DNA of 64,000 nt from Propionibacteriaceae bacterium (GTDB lineage Bacteria > Actinomycetota > Actinomycetes > Propionibacteriales > Propionibacteriaceae), in assembly GCA_031272505.1 (NCBI GenBank), contig JAISTQ010000065.1:1-64000 (forward strand), given 5' to 3'. The position numbers and the translations under genes were made by a program. Positions 16,397 through 25,534 of the stretch are shown here, piece by piece. The notes beneath the pieces were generated by a model. The model saw only the letters and a program-made list of their open reading frames with translations, was not told where the DNA came from and ran no database searches. Position 1 is the stretch's first letter. Each line of letters begins with the position of its first letter.

Positions 16397-17240
16397 TTTG
16401 GGCCGCCTGTTCGGCCGATTCCACCACATTGGCGAGCAGCATCGCGCGGGTCATCGGCCCGACTCCGCCCGGATTGGGGGAGAGCCAACCGGCCACTTCG
16501 GCGACTTCCGGAGCCACATCCCCGCGCAAGCCCGCCTCGGTGCGGGTGACGCCCACGTCCAACACCGCCGCGCCCGGCTTCACCATTTCGGCGGTGACCA
16601 TGCCCGGCACGCCCGCCGCAGCCACCACGATGTCCGCCCGCCGGGTGTGGGCGGCCAGGTCTTTGGTGCCGGTGTGGCACAGGGTGACGGTGGCGTTCTC
16701 GCTGCGCCGGGTGAGCAGCAGCCCCAACGGGCGGCCGACGGTGATGCCGCGGCCGATCACGCAGACTTCGGCGCCGTCCAGCCGCACCCCGTAGTGGCGC
16801 AGCAGGGCGACGATGCCGCGCGGGGTGCAGGGCAGCGGAGCCGGGGTGCCCAAGACCAGCCGCCCGAGGTTCACCGGGTGCAGCCCGTCCGCATCCTTCG
16901 CGGGCGAGACCAACTCCAGCATCGCGTGTTCGTCCATCCCTTTGGGCAAGGGCAGTTGCACGATGAAGCCGGTGCAATCCGGGCTCTGGTTCAGGCTGGC
17001 GACGGCCTGCGCGACCTCAGTTTGGGAGGCGCTGGCGGGCAGGTCAACGCGGATGGAGCGCAATCCCACCTCGGCGCAATCCCGATGCTTGCCGCGCACA
17101 TAGGCGGCGCTGCCCGGATCGTCGCCCACCAAGATGGTGCCCAAGCCGGGGTAGCTGCCCTGCTGTTGCAATGCGGCCACCCGAATCGCCAAGTCGGCCT
17201 TGATTTCGGCGGCCAGCGCCTTTCCGTCCAATAACTGCAC
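16389..17240 (-). CDS. folD: Methylenetetrahydrofolate dehydrogenase / cyclohydrolase
   Basis: A 283-residue bifunctional enzyme interconverting 5,10-methylene-, methenyl- and 10-formyl-THF with NADP. Landmarks are [21 protein letters not shown] (the catalytic region; quoted in part, with Tyr and Lys of the YVRGK motif), [22 protein letters not shown], and [16 protein letters not shown] of the Rossmann fold, ending [16 protein letters not shown] place the start at the GTG at 17240, seven bases after a TAGACT box, giving a normal family length; longer frames run into purH. It supplies 10-formyl-THF to PurH just upstream and to PurN. Confidence 0.93.
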   Translation of the reverse strand: MQLLDGKALAAEIKADLAIRVAALQQQGSYPGLGTILVGDDPGSAAYVRGKHRDCAEVGLRSIRVDLPASASQTEVAQAVASLNQSPDCTGFIVQLPLPKGMDEHAMLELVSPAKDADGLHPVNLGRLVLGTPAPLPCTPRGIVALLRHYGVRLDGAEVCVIGRGITVGRPLGLLLTRRSENATVTLCHTGTKDLAAHTRRADIVVAAAGVPGMVTAEMVKPGAAVLDVGVTRTEAGLRGDVAPEVAEVAGWLSPNPGGVGPMTRAMLLANVVESAEQAAQNG

Positions 17241-17247
17241 GGCACTC

Positions 17248-17259
17248 AGTCTAATGAGT

Positions 17260-17262
<3 letters not shown>
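17248..17262 (-). promoter_or_regulatory. Tandem TAGACT boxes before folD
   Basis: Two TAGACT hexamers read on the minus strand at 17262-17257 and 17253-17248. The nearer one is seven bases from the folD GTG. The TAG of the farther one is the purH stop codon. Confidence 0.5.
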
Positions 17263-18807
<1,545 letters not shown>

Positions 18808-18831
18808 TCGTCCAATCTTACGCTTTTCGCA

Positions 18832-20067
18832 TTACGTCTGTGTGTCTCTTTTCTCACCACGGAGCTGGGTGGTGGCTTCCTCGGTGACGATCTGACGTCG
18901 TTGGTACAGGAACCAGCGCAGCAGCCCGGTGGCGGCGGAACTCAAGGTGAGCAGGATCGGGGCGACCAGCATCAACTCGAAGAGCCGGGGCCCGAAACCG
19001 GCCATCCGATCCGCGCCCAGATCGCCGGAGGCGAGCCATCCCAGCGCGAGCAGGAAAGCCGAGGTGAGCAACCCGGCCAGCCCGGAGACCAACGTCACCT
19101 TGATCAAATCTTCGTCAAGCAGCGAGCGGACGGCGACCAAGGCGGACACCGCGCCGACCACGATCCCGGTGGCGAGCAGCAGCATCAGCCAACTCGGCTG
19201 AATCCCCGGCTCCGGCAAGGCCCCGAAAGTGGGCAGCGCGGGCAGGAAGCCGATCTGCACGCCGGAGAGGGTCACCAAGGTGTCCGGGCCGAGCATGAAA
19301 CCCGCGCCGAGCAGGAAGCTGATGCCGTAGATCAGGGCGTTCGGCAGCCAGGCCAGCGTCTCGGCCACGAAGAGCGGGCTCCCGGCGGCGTCAATGCCCA
19401 ACTCCGCCTCCATCGCGTCCATCGAATTCCAGCCGAGCAGGGTGGCCACCGTCAGCAGCACCGCCCCGCAGCCCAGCATCGTCAGCAAACCGGCGCCCGC
19501 CCCCGCCAAGGAGCGGTTCACCACCCTGGGCAGCAAGTGGGCCAGGTAGTGCCGCGCGCCGAGCGCGCAGCCGCAAAGGGTGAGCGCGATCACCCCGGCG
19601 ATGGCGATGAAGAGCGCGGCGGACGTCACTAAGGCCAACACCAGCGCGAAAGCCAAATAGCCCGCCGCCGTCAAAGCCCAGATCCGCAGCGGCACCACCC
19701 AGGAATGCCCTGGGGCCGCAGCGTGTTTCACCTGCGAGCGGAGCACCGCCCCGGACGTCAAAGCGAGCAGCCAGAGTTGCAGCGCGCTCAAACCGAGCGG
19801 AATCAAGGTGACGGTGGTCTCGCCGATGTGGAAAGGCACCCCGTGCGCCAACAGCCAGACCCCGGTGGAGTTCCCGACAATCGCGGTATAGGCCGTCGAA
19901 CTGGCCCCAAACCAGGCGATGGTCGCCAACCCGGTGCACACCAGCCAACCCACCAAGGCCACCGCCACGCCAGAAAGGAAGCTGAGCAGCGGCCACGGCA
20001 TCCATTGCGGCTGCTCGGTGACGGACGCGTCAACCACGGTCTGCAACTGGCGGGGTTTTGGCATCAC
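18832..20067 (-). CDS. Polytopic membrane protein, DUF6350 (PerM-like)
   Basis: A 411-residue protein with about ten hydrophobic segments spread from residue 25 to 395 and a charged C-terminus. The family signature is GAGFMLGPDTLVTLSGVQIG followed by LPALPTFGALP. In mycobacteria the equivalent gene lies next to purN/purH, and the protein (PerM) supports cell division under stress. It is 24 bp upstream of purH on the same strand. The start is the GTG at 20067 or the adjacent ATG at 20064. The exact role here is inferred only from family and position. Confidence 0.75.
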   Translation of the reverse strand: MMPKPRQLQTVVDASVTEQPQWMPWPLLSFLSGVAVALVGWLVCTGLATIAWFGASSTAYTAIVGNSTGVWLLAHGVPFHIGETTVTLIPLGLSALQLWLLALTSGAVLRSQVKHAAAPGHSWVVPLRIWALTAAGYLAFALVLALVTSAALFIAIAGVIALTLCGCALGARHYLAHLLPRVVNRSLAGAGAGLLTMLGCGAVLLTVATLLGWNSMDAMEAELGIDAAGSPLFVAETLAWLPNALIYGISFLLGAGFMLGPDTLVTLSGVQIGFLPALPTFGALPEPGIQPSWLMLLLATGIVVGAVSALVAVRSLLDEDLIKVTLVSGLAGLLTSAFLLALGWLASGDLGADRMAGFGPRLFELMLVAPILLTLSSAATGLLRWFLYQRRQIVTEEATTQLRGEKRDTQT

Positions 20068-20139
20068 CTATCTATCTTGGCTTAAATCTGGCCTTTAGGC
20101 CGGGAACCTCGCGGGGGGACAGCCCGGCTTTGGTGGTTG

Positions 20140-20145
20140 TAGACT
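20140..20145 (+). promoter_or_regulatory. Promoter -10 box for the 20175 gene
   Basis: TAGACT lies about 30 bases before the ATG at 20175, and a ribosome-binding sequence CGAGGAG lies between them. Unlike most TAGACT boxes in this window it would give a short leader. Confidence 0.4.
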
Positions 20146-20174
20146 AATCTGGCGGTTTCAGTGCGAGGAGTCTA

Positions 20175-21827
20175 ATGTCCGAGAATCAGCCCCACGTCCC
20201 CCGGCGGGCGGTGGAAGTGCATGGTTCGTCCATCTCCGAGATCGAAGCCGAGCTTTTTGAGAAGGTGCAAACCGAGGACACCTTGGTGTTGCGCCGCGCC
20301 ATCTGGTCCACCCTTCCCGAGGAAGACGACGACCTGATCGACCGCGGCCGCCGATTTGCCGACGAGGACGACGAGCCGCCGCCGCCCAGCCGCCGCGCGA
20401 TCATCGAGGACGAGCCGCAGACCCCCGAACCCGAGCCGGCCGCCGAAGAGCCCGCCCCGAAGCCGAAACACCGGGTCAAGGCGGACAAACACCCGAAGCT
20501 GCCCGAGCCGCCCCAAGCCGAGCCGAAACGCCGCAAGAGCAAGGTCTGGCTGTTGATTCTGGTCGGCCTGATCGTGGTCGGCCTGGTGGCCTGGGGCATT
20601 ACCTGGGCGCTGCAACTGGGCCCCTCCCCCGCTCCCACCGCCACCCCGACGGCTTCCCCGTCAACCTCCCAGGAGTACCAGGAGCCGGTCTTGAGCGTGG
20701 AGGACGTCACCGCGTTGGGCATGGGCACCTGGAGCCCGCTCTCAGTGGAGCCGCCAGCCACCTCGATGCTCTGCATCGGGCCGATCTTCGAAGAAGCCCC
20801 GCTGCCAGAGCGGCTGGTCGCCCGCGAGATGGCGAATGGCAGCACGGAGACGGCGCAGAACACCATCGTCAACATGGTCGCCACCTATCCGGACGAGACG
20901 GAGGCCTCCCGGGTCTACCAGTTGCAGTTGACGGCGTTGGGCAACTGCCCCGATCCGGCCACGAAGACCCCGGCCGGGCAGATCCTGAACACCTACCAGG
21001 TGGACCGCCTGGTGGATGAGGCGATCGTGGAGTCGGTGCTGGTGCGGAACGTGGAAGCTGACGTCTACCACACCATCTTGCTGGGCCGCACCGGCCGGGT
21101 GGTGATCGCCGTCGATCTTTCCAGTTCGGACGCCGAGATCCCGCCCACCAAACTTGCCGACGCGGTGAAGAACCTCTTCACCCGGCTGTGCAAGAACGGC
21201 CAAGGAAGCTGCCCGACGGGCATGGAGGCCACCAAGACCGTCCCACCGGTCGCCTCCGAGCCAGCCGGTTGGCTGGAACCCGCCGATCTGCCCCGGATCA
21301 CCGCTGGGCAGGGCACCTGGTCGATCACCAAGATCGATGCCAGCGCCTCCGATCTCACCGGCTTTGTGGGCAGCCAATGTGAGGTGCAGGGCTTTACCGA
21401 CACCAAGGACGTCAACTCCGCGATCTGGCGGCAGTTGATCCTGGGGGCGGATGTCTACGCGCCGCGGGCCTTCGGGGTGGACGAGATCATCTACACCATG
21501 GACACCAAGGCGTCGGCCACGAAGTTGGCGAATCGGTTCATCAAGGAGATCACCGAATGCGCCGACAGCGTGCCCACCGCCAAGGTCACCGAGGGCGATC
21601 CGGTCGAAGGGTCGGGAGACTTCGGGATGCAGTATTCCGGCCAGACCTTCGTGGTGGAGCAGGGGAAGGTGAGCGAGACCATCGCCACCTACCGGGTCGC
21701 CGTGGTCGCGGTGGACAACAAGGTCATCTACCTGCTCGGCTCCAAAGGCACCGACACCTTCTCCTTCACCGACAAGCAGTGGCTCAGCATGGCCGAGCGC
21801 GCCGGGCAGCGCGCCACCCAAGGCTGA
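20175..21827 (+). CDS. Single-pass membrane protein with a large extracytoplasmic part, unknown
   Basis: A 550-residue protein. Residues 1-115 are hydrophilic, acidic and proline-rich (EDDEPPPPSRR, EPEPAAEEPAPKPKH), presumably cytosolic. One membrane helix spans about 120-142 (WLLILVGLIVVGLVAWG). The outer part begins with a Thr/Pro/Ser linker. It seems to comprise two related domains of about 170 residues, each with Cys residues that could pair (GNCPDP, CKNGQGSCP; SQCEVQ, TECADS). This layout resembles PknH-type extracellular sensor domains without the kinase, but I cannot confirm that. The gene has its own promoter and a good ribosome-binding site. A short dyad, TGAGA/TCTCA, follows the stop. 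Confidence 0.6.
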   Translation: MSENQPHVPRRAVEVHGSSISEIEAELFEKVQTEDTLVLRRAIWSTLPEEDDDLIDRGRRFADEDDEPPPPSRRAIIEDEPQTPEPEPAAEEPAPKPKHRVKADKHPKLPEPPQAEPKRRKSKVWLLILVGLIVVGLVAWGITWALQLGPSPAPTATPTASPSTSQEYQEPVLSVEDVTALGMGTWSPLSVEPPATSMLCIGPIFEEAPLPERLVAREMANGSTETAQNTIVNMVATYPDETEASRVYQLQLTALGNCPDPATKTPAGQILNTYQVDRLVDEAIVESVLVRNVEADVYHTILLGRTGRVVIAVDLSSSDAEIPPTKLADAVKNLFTRLCKNGQGSCPTGMEATKTVPPVASEPAGWLEPADLPRITAGQGTWSITKIDASASDLTGFVGSQCEVQGFTDTKDVNSAIWRQLILGADVYAPRAFGVDEIIYTMDTKASATKLANRFIKEITECADSVPTAKVTEGDPVEGSGDFGMQYSGQTFVVEQGKVSETIATYRVAVVAVDNKVIYLLGSKGTDTFSFTDKQWLSMAERAGQRATQG

Positions 21828-21916
21828 GCCTGAGAGTTCTCAGAATCCCGTCATCGGGGGAATAGTCAACGGCAGGTTGAGGTTACCATCCGTATAGCGG
21901 ACAGAATCCTGAAAAA

Positions 21917-21947
21917 TTGATAAGAATCTAAGAAATCGTGCTAAGGT
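21917..21947 (+). promoter_or_regulatory. Promoter of the M23 peptidase gene
   Basis: TTGATA (21917-21922) and TAAGGT (21942-21947) are separated by 19 bases in an AT-rich stretch. A ribosome-binding site GGAAGG follows before the GTG at 21982. The leader is about 30 nt. Confidence 0.5.
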
Positions 21948-21981
21948 TTACTAGTCCCGTAGTGAAGGAAGGCCCAACCAA

Positions 21982-22854
21982 GTGAACACCGACAGCGAAT
22001 ATCAGGCTCGCCGCGTCGCCGAGCCGGTCGGGGAGGCGGAAGCCCGCCCGTCGCGCGCTGTCCGTGGCCGCGTTTCGCTGCGCACGCTGATCGCCAACAA
22101 GCTGTTCACTACGGCTTTTGTGGTGTTGGCTGCCGCAGTCGGCATTGGTTCGGTCGCCTATCTTTCCACCTCGTTGTCGGGCCCGGCGGTGGCTGAGGTT
22201 GAGCCTACAGTCGTCGAGTACACCCCGCCCAGCACCGAGGAGTTGGCGGCCGAGCGGGCCGCCATCATGCAGGAGGATGCCCAAGCGGTTAATGAGGCTT
22301 CGGTGGAGATTATCGCCGCCGATCGGAAGGCAGTGTTGAATGCCGACGCCGAGGAAGTGAACCAGGAGGCGACTCGCATCCGCGAGATCAGCACTTTCCT
22401 CTGGCCTACGGAGGGTTCGGTCTCCAAGGGCAATGGTTTCGGGATGCGCTACCATCCCATCTACCACTATTACCGGATGCATGACGGCATGGACATCGGC
22501 GGCGAGTGTGGCCAGCCGATCTACGCCGCGCAGTCCGGCGAGGTCGTGAAGGCCGATTCCGGCGGGTACAACGGCGGTTCGGGCAACAACGTCCGCATCG
22601 ATCATGGCGACATCAACGGCGTGAATGTGATGACGGGCTACCTGCACATGGACAAGATCGCGGTGACGGTCGGCCAGTTGGTAGACAAGGGCGAGTACAT
22701 CGGCACGGTGGGCAAGACGGGCCTCGCCACCGGTTGCCACCTGCACCTCTCGCTCTACAAGGACGGCAAGGGTTCCGATCCGGCCGAGTACGTCAAGCCC
22801 GATCCGAGCCAGGCCCCCTCGGACTCTGACGAATCCTCCGCCCCCCTCGATTAG
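21982..22854 (+). CDS. Membrane-anchored LytM/M23 metallopeptidase
   Basis: A 290-residue envelope protein. A cytosolic basic N-terminus of about 45 residues is followed by a membrane helix at about 48-66 (TAFVVLAAAVGIGSVAYL), then a Glu/Ala-rich helical stretch at about 85-130. A LytM domain spans about 140-270. Its metal motifs are complete: MHDGMDIGG supplies His and Asp, and GCHLHLSLY gives HxH. An active peptidoglycan endopeptidase is expected, or an activator of one. The acidic Ser/Pro tail (SDSDESSAPLD) is odd. It is the first of three adjacent wall-related genes. Confidence 0.85.
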   Translation: MNTDSEYQARRVAEPVGEAEARPSRAVRGRVSLRTLIANKLFTTAFVVLAAAVGIGSVAYLSTSLSGPAVAEVEPTVVEYTPPSTEELAAERAAIMQEDAQAVNEASVEIIAADRKAVLNADAEEVNQEATRIREISTFLWPTEGSVSKGNGFGMRYHPIYHYYRMHDGMDIGGECGQPIYAAQSGEVVKADSGGYNGGSGNNVRIDHGDINGVNVMTGYLHMDKIAVTVGQLVDKGEYIGTVGKTGLATGCHLHLSLYKDGKGSDPAEYVKPDPSQAPSDSDESSAPLD

Positions 22855-22902
22855 CTCGTTCCGATGCCCTGAGATTAAGGGCGTCTAGTACCATTGACTC
22901 CC

Positions 22903-23724
22903 ATGGGGAAGCCGCAGCGGGCAGTCGGCAGTTCACGTAATCGCAAGCGTGTGCTCTGGGTGCTGGCTGCCTTGTTGTATGCGGCGCTGGTGGTGAACGC
23001 GATCATTTTCGTGCCGAAGTTGGCCCGCGCCCCGATTCCCGAGACTTTCCCGTTCCCGGTGGTCGAAATCGCCGCGCCGCCCACCCCCACTCCCACGCCG
23101 ACTCCCACGCCCACCCCGACCGGCCCGCCGACCAGCTACGAAGTCGCCACCTTGGACGGTGACGTGGACAAGTACGCGGAGCCGGGCGGCGAGAAGGACG
23201 GCAAGGTGGACGGCACTTGGTACGGCTACACCTCGGTGCTGCCGGTTTTGGATCGGCAGGACGGCTACATCCAAGTGGGCTTGCAGCAGCGGCCGAATCA
23301 TTCCACCGCCTGGATCAAGGAATCGGACGTGACCATCTCCACCACCCCGTATCGGATCGAGTTGAACCTGAAGAAACACAAGGTGACGCTCTACAAGGCT
23401 GGTGAGAAGGTGTTCACCGCCCCGGTGGGGGTGGGCAAGAAGGCCACCCCGACGCCGAAGGGCAACTATTTCGTCACCATGAACGCGGAATCGCCGGGGG
23501 CCGGCTACGGGCCGTTCGTGGTGGTGATTTCCGCGCATTCGGAGGCGATCAAGGATTGGAAAGGCTCCGGCGACGCGATCATCGCTTTCCACGGGCCGGT
23601 GGGCTCGGACAGCCAGATCGGCACCAAGGGGGCGGCGATCTCGAACGGCTGCATCCGGATGCACCTGGACGACCTGAAGAAGCTGGAAGAAGTGCTGCCG
23701 GGCAGCCCGGTGGACATCATCTGA
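22903..23724 (+). CDS. L,D-transpeptidase (YkuD domain)
   Basis: A 273-residue membrane-anchored enzyme that forms or remodels 3-3 peptidoglycan cross-links. A basic N-terminus and a helix at about 20-40 precede a (TP)n linker at about 60-75, then an SH3-like stretch at about 80-140. The YkuD domain follows, with TPTPKGNYFV, HGPVGSDSQIG and the catalytic SNGCIRMH (Cys250). I chose the ATG at 22903, eight bases after TACCAT; a TTG nine bases earlier is possible. A small GCCCT/AGGGC dyad separates it from the preceding M23 gene. Confidence 0.88.
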   Translation: MGKPQRAVGSSRNRKRVLWVLAALLYAALVVNAIIFVPKLARAPIPETFPFPVVEIAAPPTPTPTPTPTPTPTGPPTSYEVATLDGDVDKYAEPGGEKDGKVDGTWYGYTSVLPVLDRQDGYIQVGLQQRPNHSTAWIKESDVTISTTPYRIELNLKKHKVTLYKAGEKVFTAPVGVGKKATPTPKGNYFVTMNAESPGAGYGPFVVVISAHSEAIKDWKGSGDAIIAFHGPVGSDSQIGTKGAAISNGCIRMHLDDLKKLEEVLPGSPVDII

Positions 23725-23740
23725 AAGGCGGCTGTTGGGT

Positions 23741-25531
23741 GTGATGCGGGCGATCATCGGGCTGTTAGCCACGGCGCTGTCGGTAGTGGGGCTGCCGACG
23801 CTGGCGCACGGCGAAGAGACGTGCTCGGGCGCGGAGCTGCTGGCTGGCTGGGTGCAGCCGCTGGCCGATGCCGATGGAGCCGTCAACGTGGGCTTCGGGC
23901 CGCAGACCGATCCGCTCACCGGCGCGGTCACCGAGCACACCGGCGTCGATCTCTCCGGCCTGCCGGGCACCCCGATCTTGGCGGCGGCCGCCGGGAAGGT
24001 GAAACGCATCGATTTCTCCGCCTCCGGCTGGTACATCACCGTCTATCATTCCGGGGGCGTCTACAGCTATTACAAGGAGATCCTGGCGGCTTCGGACATT
24101 GAGGTGAGCGTCGGCGACCAGGTGGCGGCCGGGCAGCAGTTGGCGTCAGCGTGGCGGCTGCTCAGCGGCGGCACCATGAGCACGCTGCATTTCGAGATCG
24201 TGATCGGCAGCGAGAATGTCGATCCGGTGGCCTTCTACGAGCGGCTCGGCCTGGACGTGGCGGGCACCCCGATCACCAACGCGGATCGCACCATGCGGCC
24301 GACGCGCGGCGTCTATCCGTCCGCGCAGACCAAAAACACCTTCAATTTCTTATTCGCCACCGGGCAGCTCAGCCCCTGGGCCTGGGGTGCCTCGCTGGCC
24401 ATCGCCCAAGCCCAGGAGATCCGGCAGGTCAACTACGTGGCCAAGCACGAGGTGGATTTCGTGGTGGGCGACGCCGCCAAGTTCAGCGCCGCGCTCGACA
24501 AAGAGAAATATGGGGTGGCCACGGTGACGGACAACGGCGACGGCACCGTCCGGGTCGGCTTCACCCCCACCACCGCCGGCTTTCCGGCAACCGCGCCAGG
24601 AGACTGTCCGGATGCGAACGGGGAGGCCAGCGCGCCGAGCACCGCCGTCAAGGTGATGACGTGGAACGTGGACGGCACCAACAAAACCGACCAGTTCGAG
24701 CGGCCCTGGTCGAAGCGGCTCGTCTCCCTGGTGTCCTGGGTGAAAACCGAGGATCCGGACGTGATCGGCTTCCAGGAAAACATGCACTCCGGTACGGGCC
24801 CGAAGCAGATGCTGAAGGTGAAGCCCAAGCTGGGCGGCTATTCGTGGTACGGCCTCGACCTCGATCATCCGATCGCCTGGAAGACCTCGCGGTTCAACCT
24901 GGTGAAATCCGGCTCGTTCAAGACCGGCTCCACTGCCGATCCGGGGAAGGTGCACGCCCGTCCCAGCGCCTGGGTGCTGCTCCGGGACACCAAGACGAAC
25001 AAGACCTTCTACGTGATCAGCACCCACCAGAAGCCCGCTGGGCTGACCAGCCGGCACTTCACCGTCCGCGCCGCGCAGATGAAACGGTTGGTGAGCAAGA
25101 TCAAGGCGCTCACCAAGGGCGCGGACACCCCGGTGCTGGTGCTCGGCGATTTCAACGAATCGAACTGGCAGGAATCGTCCGCGCGCAACGCCCACATCAC
25201 CGAGCTGGTCGGCGCCGGATTCCTGGATGCCTATTCGCTGGCGCAGACCATCACCACGAAAGTCCGGGGAGCCTCCACCACCAACTACTACGGCCATTCG
25301 TTCGCGAACCGCTTCTACTACGGCTCGGTGCGCACCAACTCCCCGAAGATCAACGGCTACCACATCGATTTCATCTGGACCCGCGGGGTGAAACAGGTGT
25401 ACTCATGGCGGGTCGGGCTCGGTTCGTCATTGGTGAGCAAAGCCACGGAAGTGGGCAACAAACCCTTCTATGCCACCGATCCGCTGCCGTCCGACCACAA
25501 CCCGGTGATCGCGCAGATTGAGATTGGATAA
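23741..25531 (+). CDS. Secreted fusion: degenerate M23 domain plus endonuclease/exonuclease/phosphatase domain
   Basis: A 596-residue exported protein with a signal peptide (residues about 1-24, ending TLAHG). The M23-like domain at about 30-165 keeps EHTGVDLSG (His and Asp ligands) but has STLHFEI where the family has HxH, so the first, catalytic His is Thr. A middle region of about 130 residues is unassigned. From about residue 300 there is a complete EEP fold: VMTWNVDGTN, VIGFQENM, VLVLGDFNESNW and a final PSDHNPV, giving the Asn, Glu, Asp-Asn and Asp-His active-site residues. Secreted DNase or phosphodiesterase activity is likely; the M23 part may only bind wall. GTG 23741 and ATG 23744 are both usable starts. 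Confidence 0.8.
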   Translation: MMRAIIGLLATALSVVGLPTLAHGEETCSGAELLAGWVQPLADADGAVNVGFGPQTDPLTGAVTEHTGVDLSGLPGTPILAAAAGKVKRIDFSASGWYITVYHSGGVYSYYKEILAASDIEVSVGDQVAAGQQLASAWRLLSGGTMSTLHFEIVIGSENVDPVAFYERLGLDVAGTPITNADRTMRPTRGVYPSAQTKNTFNFLFATGQLSPWAWGASLAIAQAQEIRQVNYVAKHEVDFVVGDAAKFSAALDKEKYGVATVTDNGDGTVRVGFTPTTAGFPATAPGDCPDANGEASAPSTAVKVMTWNVDGTNKTDQFERPWSKRLVSLVSWVKTEDPDVIGFQENMHSGTGPKQMLKVKPKLGGYSWYGLDLDHPIAWKTSRFNLVKSGSFKTGSTADPGKVHARPSAWVLLRDTKTNKTFYVISTHQKPAGLTSRHFTVRAAQMKRLVSKIKALTKGADTPVLVLGDFNESNWQESSARNAHITELVGAGFLDAYSLAQTITTKVRGASTTNYYGHSFANRFYYGSVRTNSPKINGYHIDFIWTRGVKQVYSWRVGLGSSLVSKATEVGNKPFYATDPLPSDHNPVIAQIEIG

Positions 25532-25534
25532 GGG

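Noticed and set aside
24151..25521. Plus-strand frame in another phase of the M23-EEP gene
   Set aside because: It overlaps a protein with complete EEP motifs and has the Arg/Gly composition of an out-of-frame reading.
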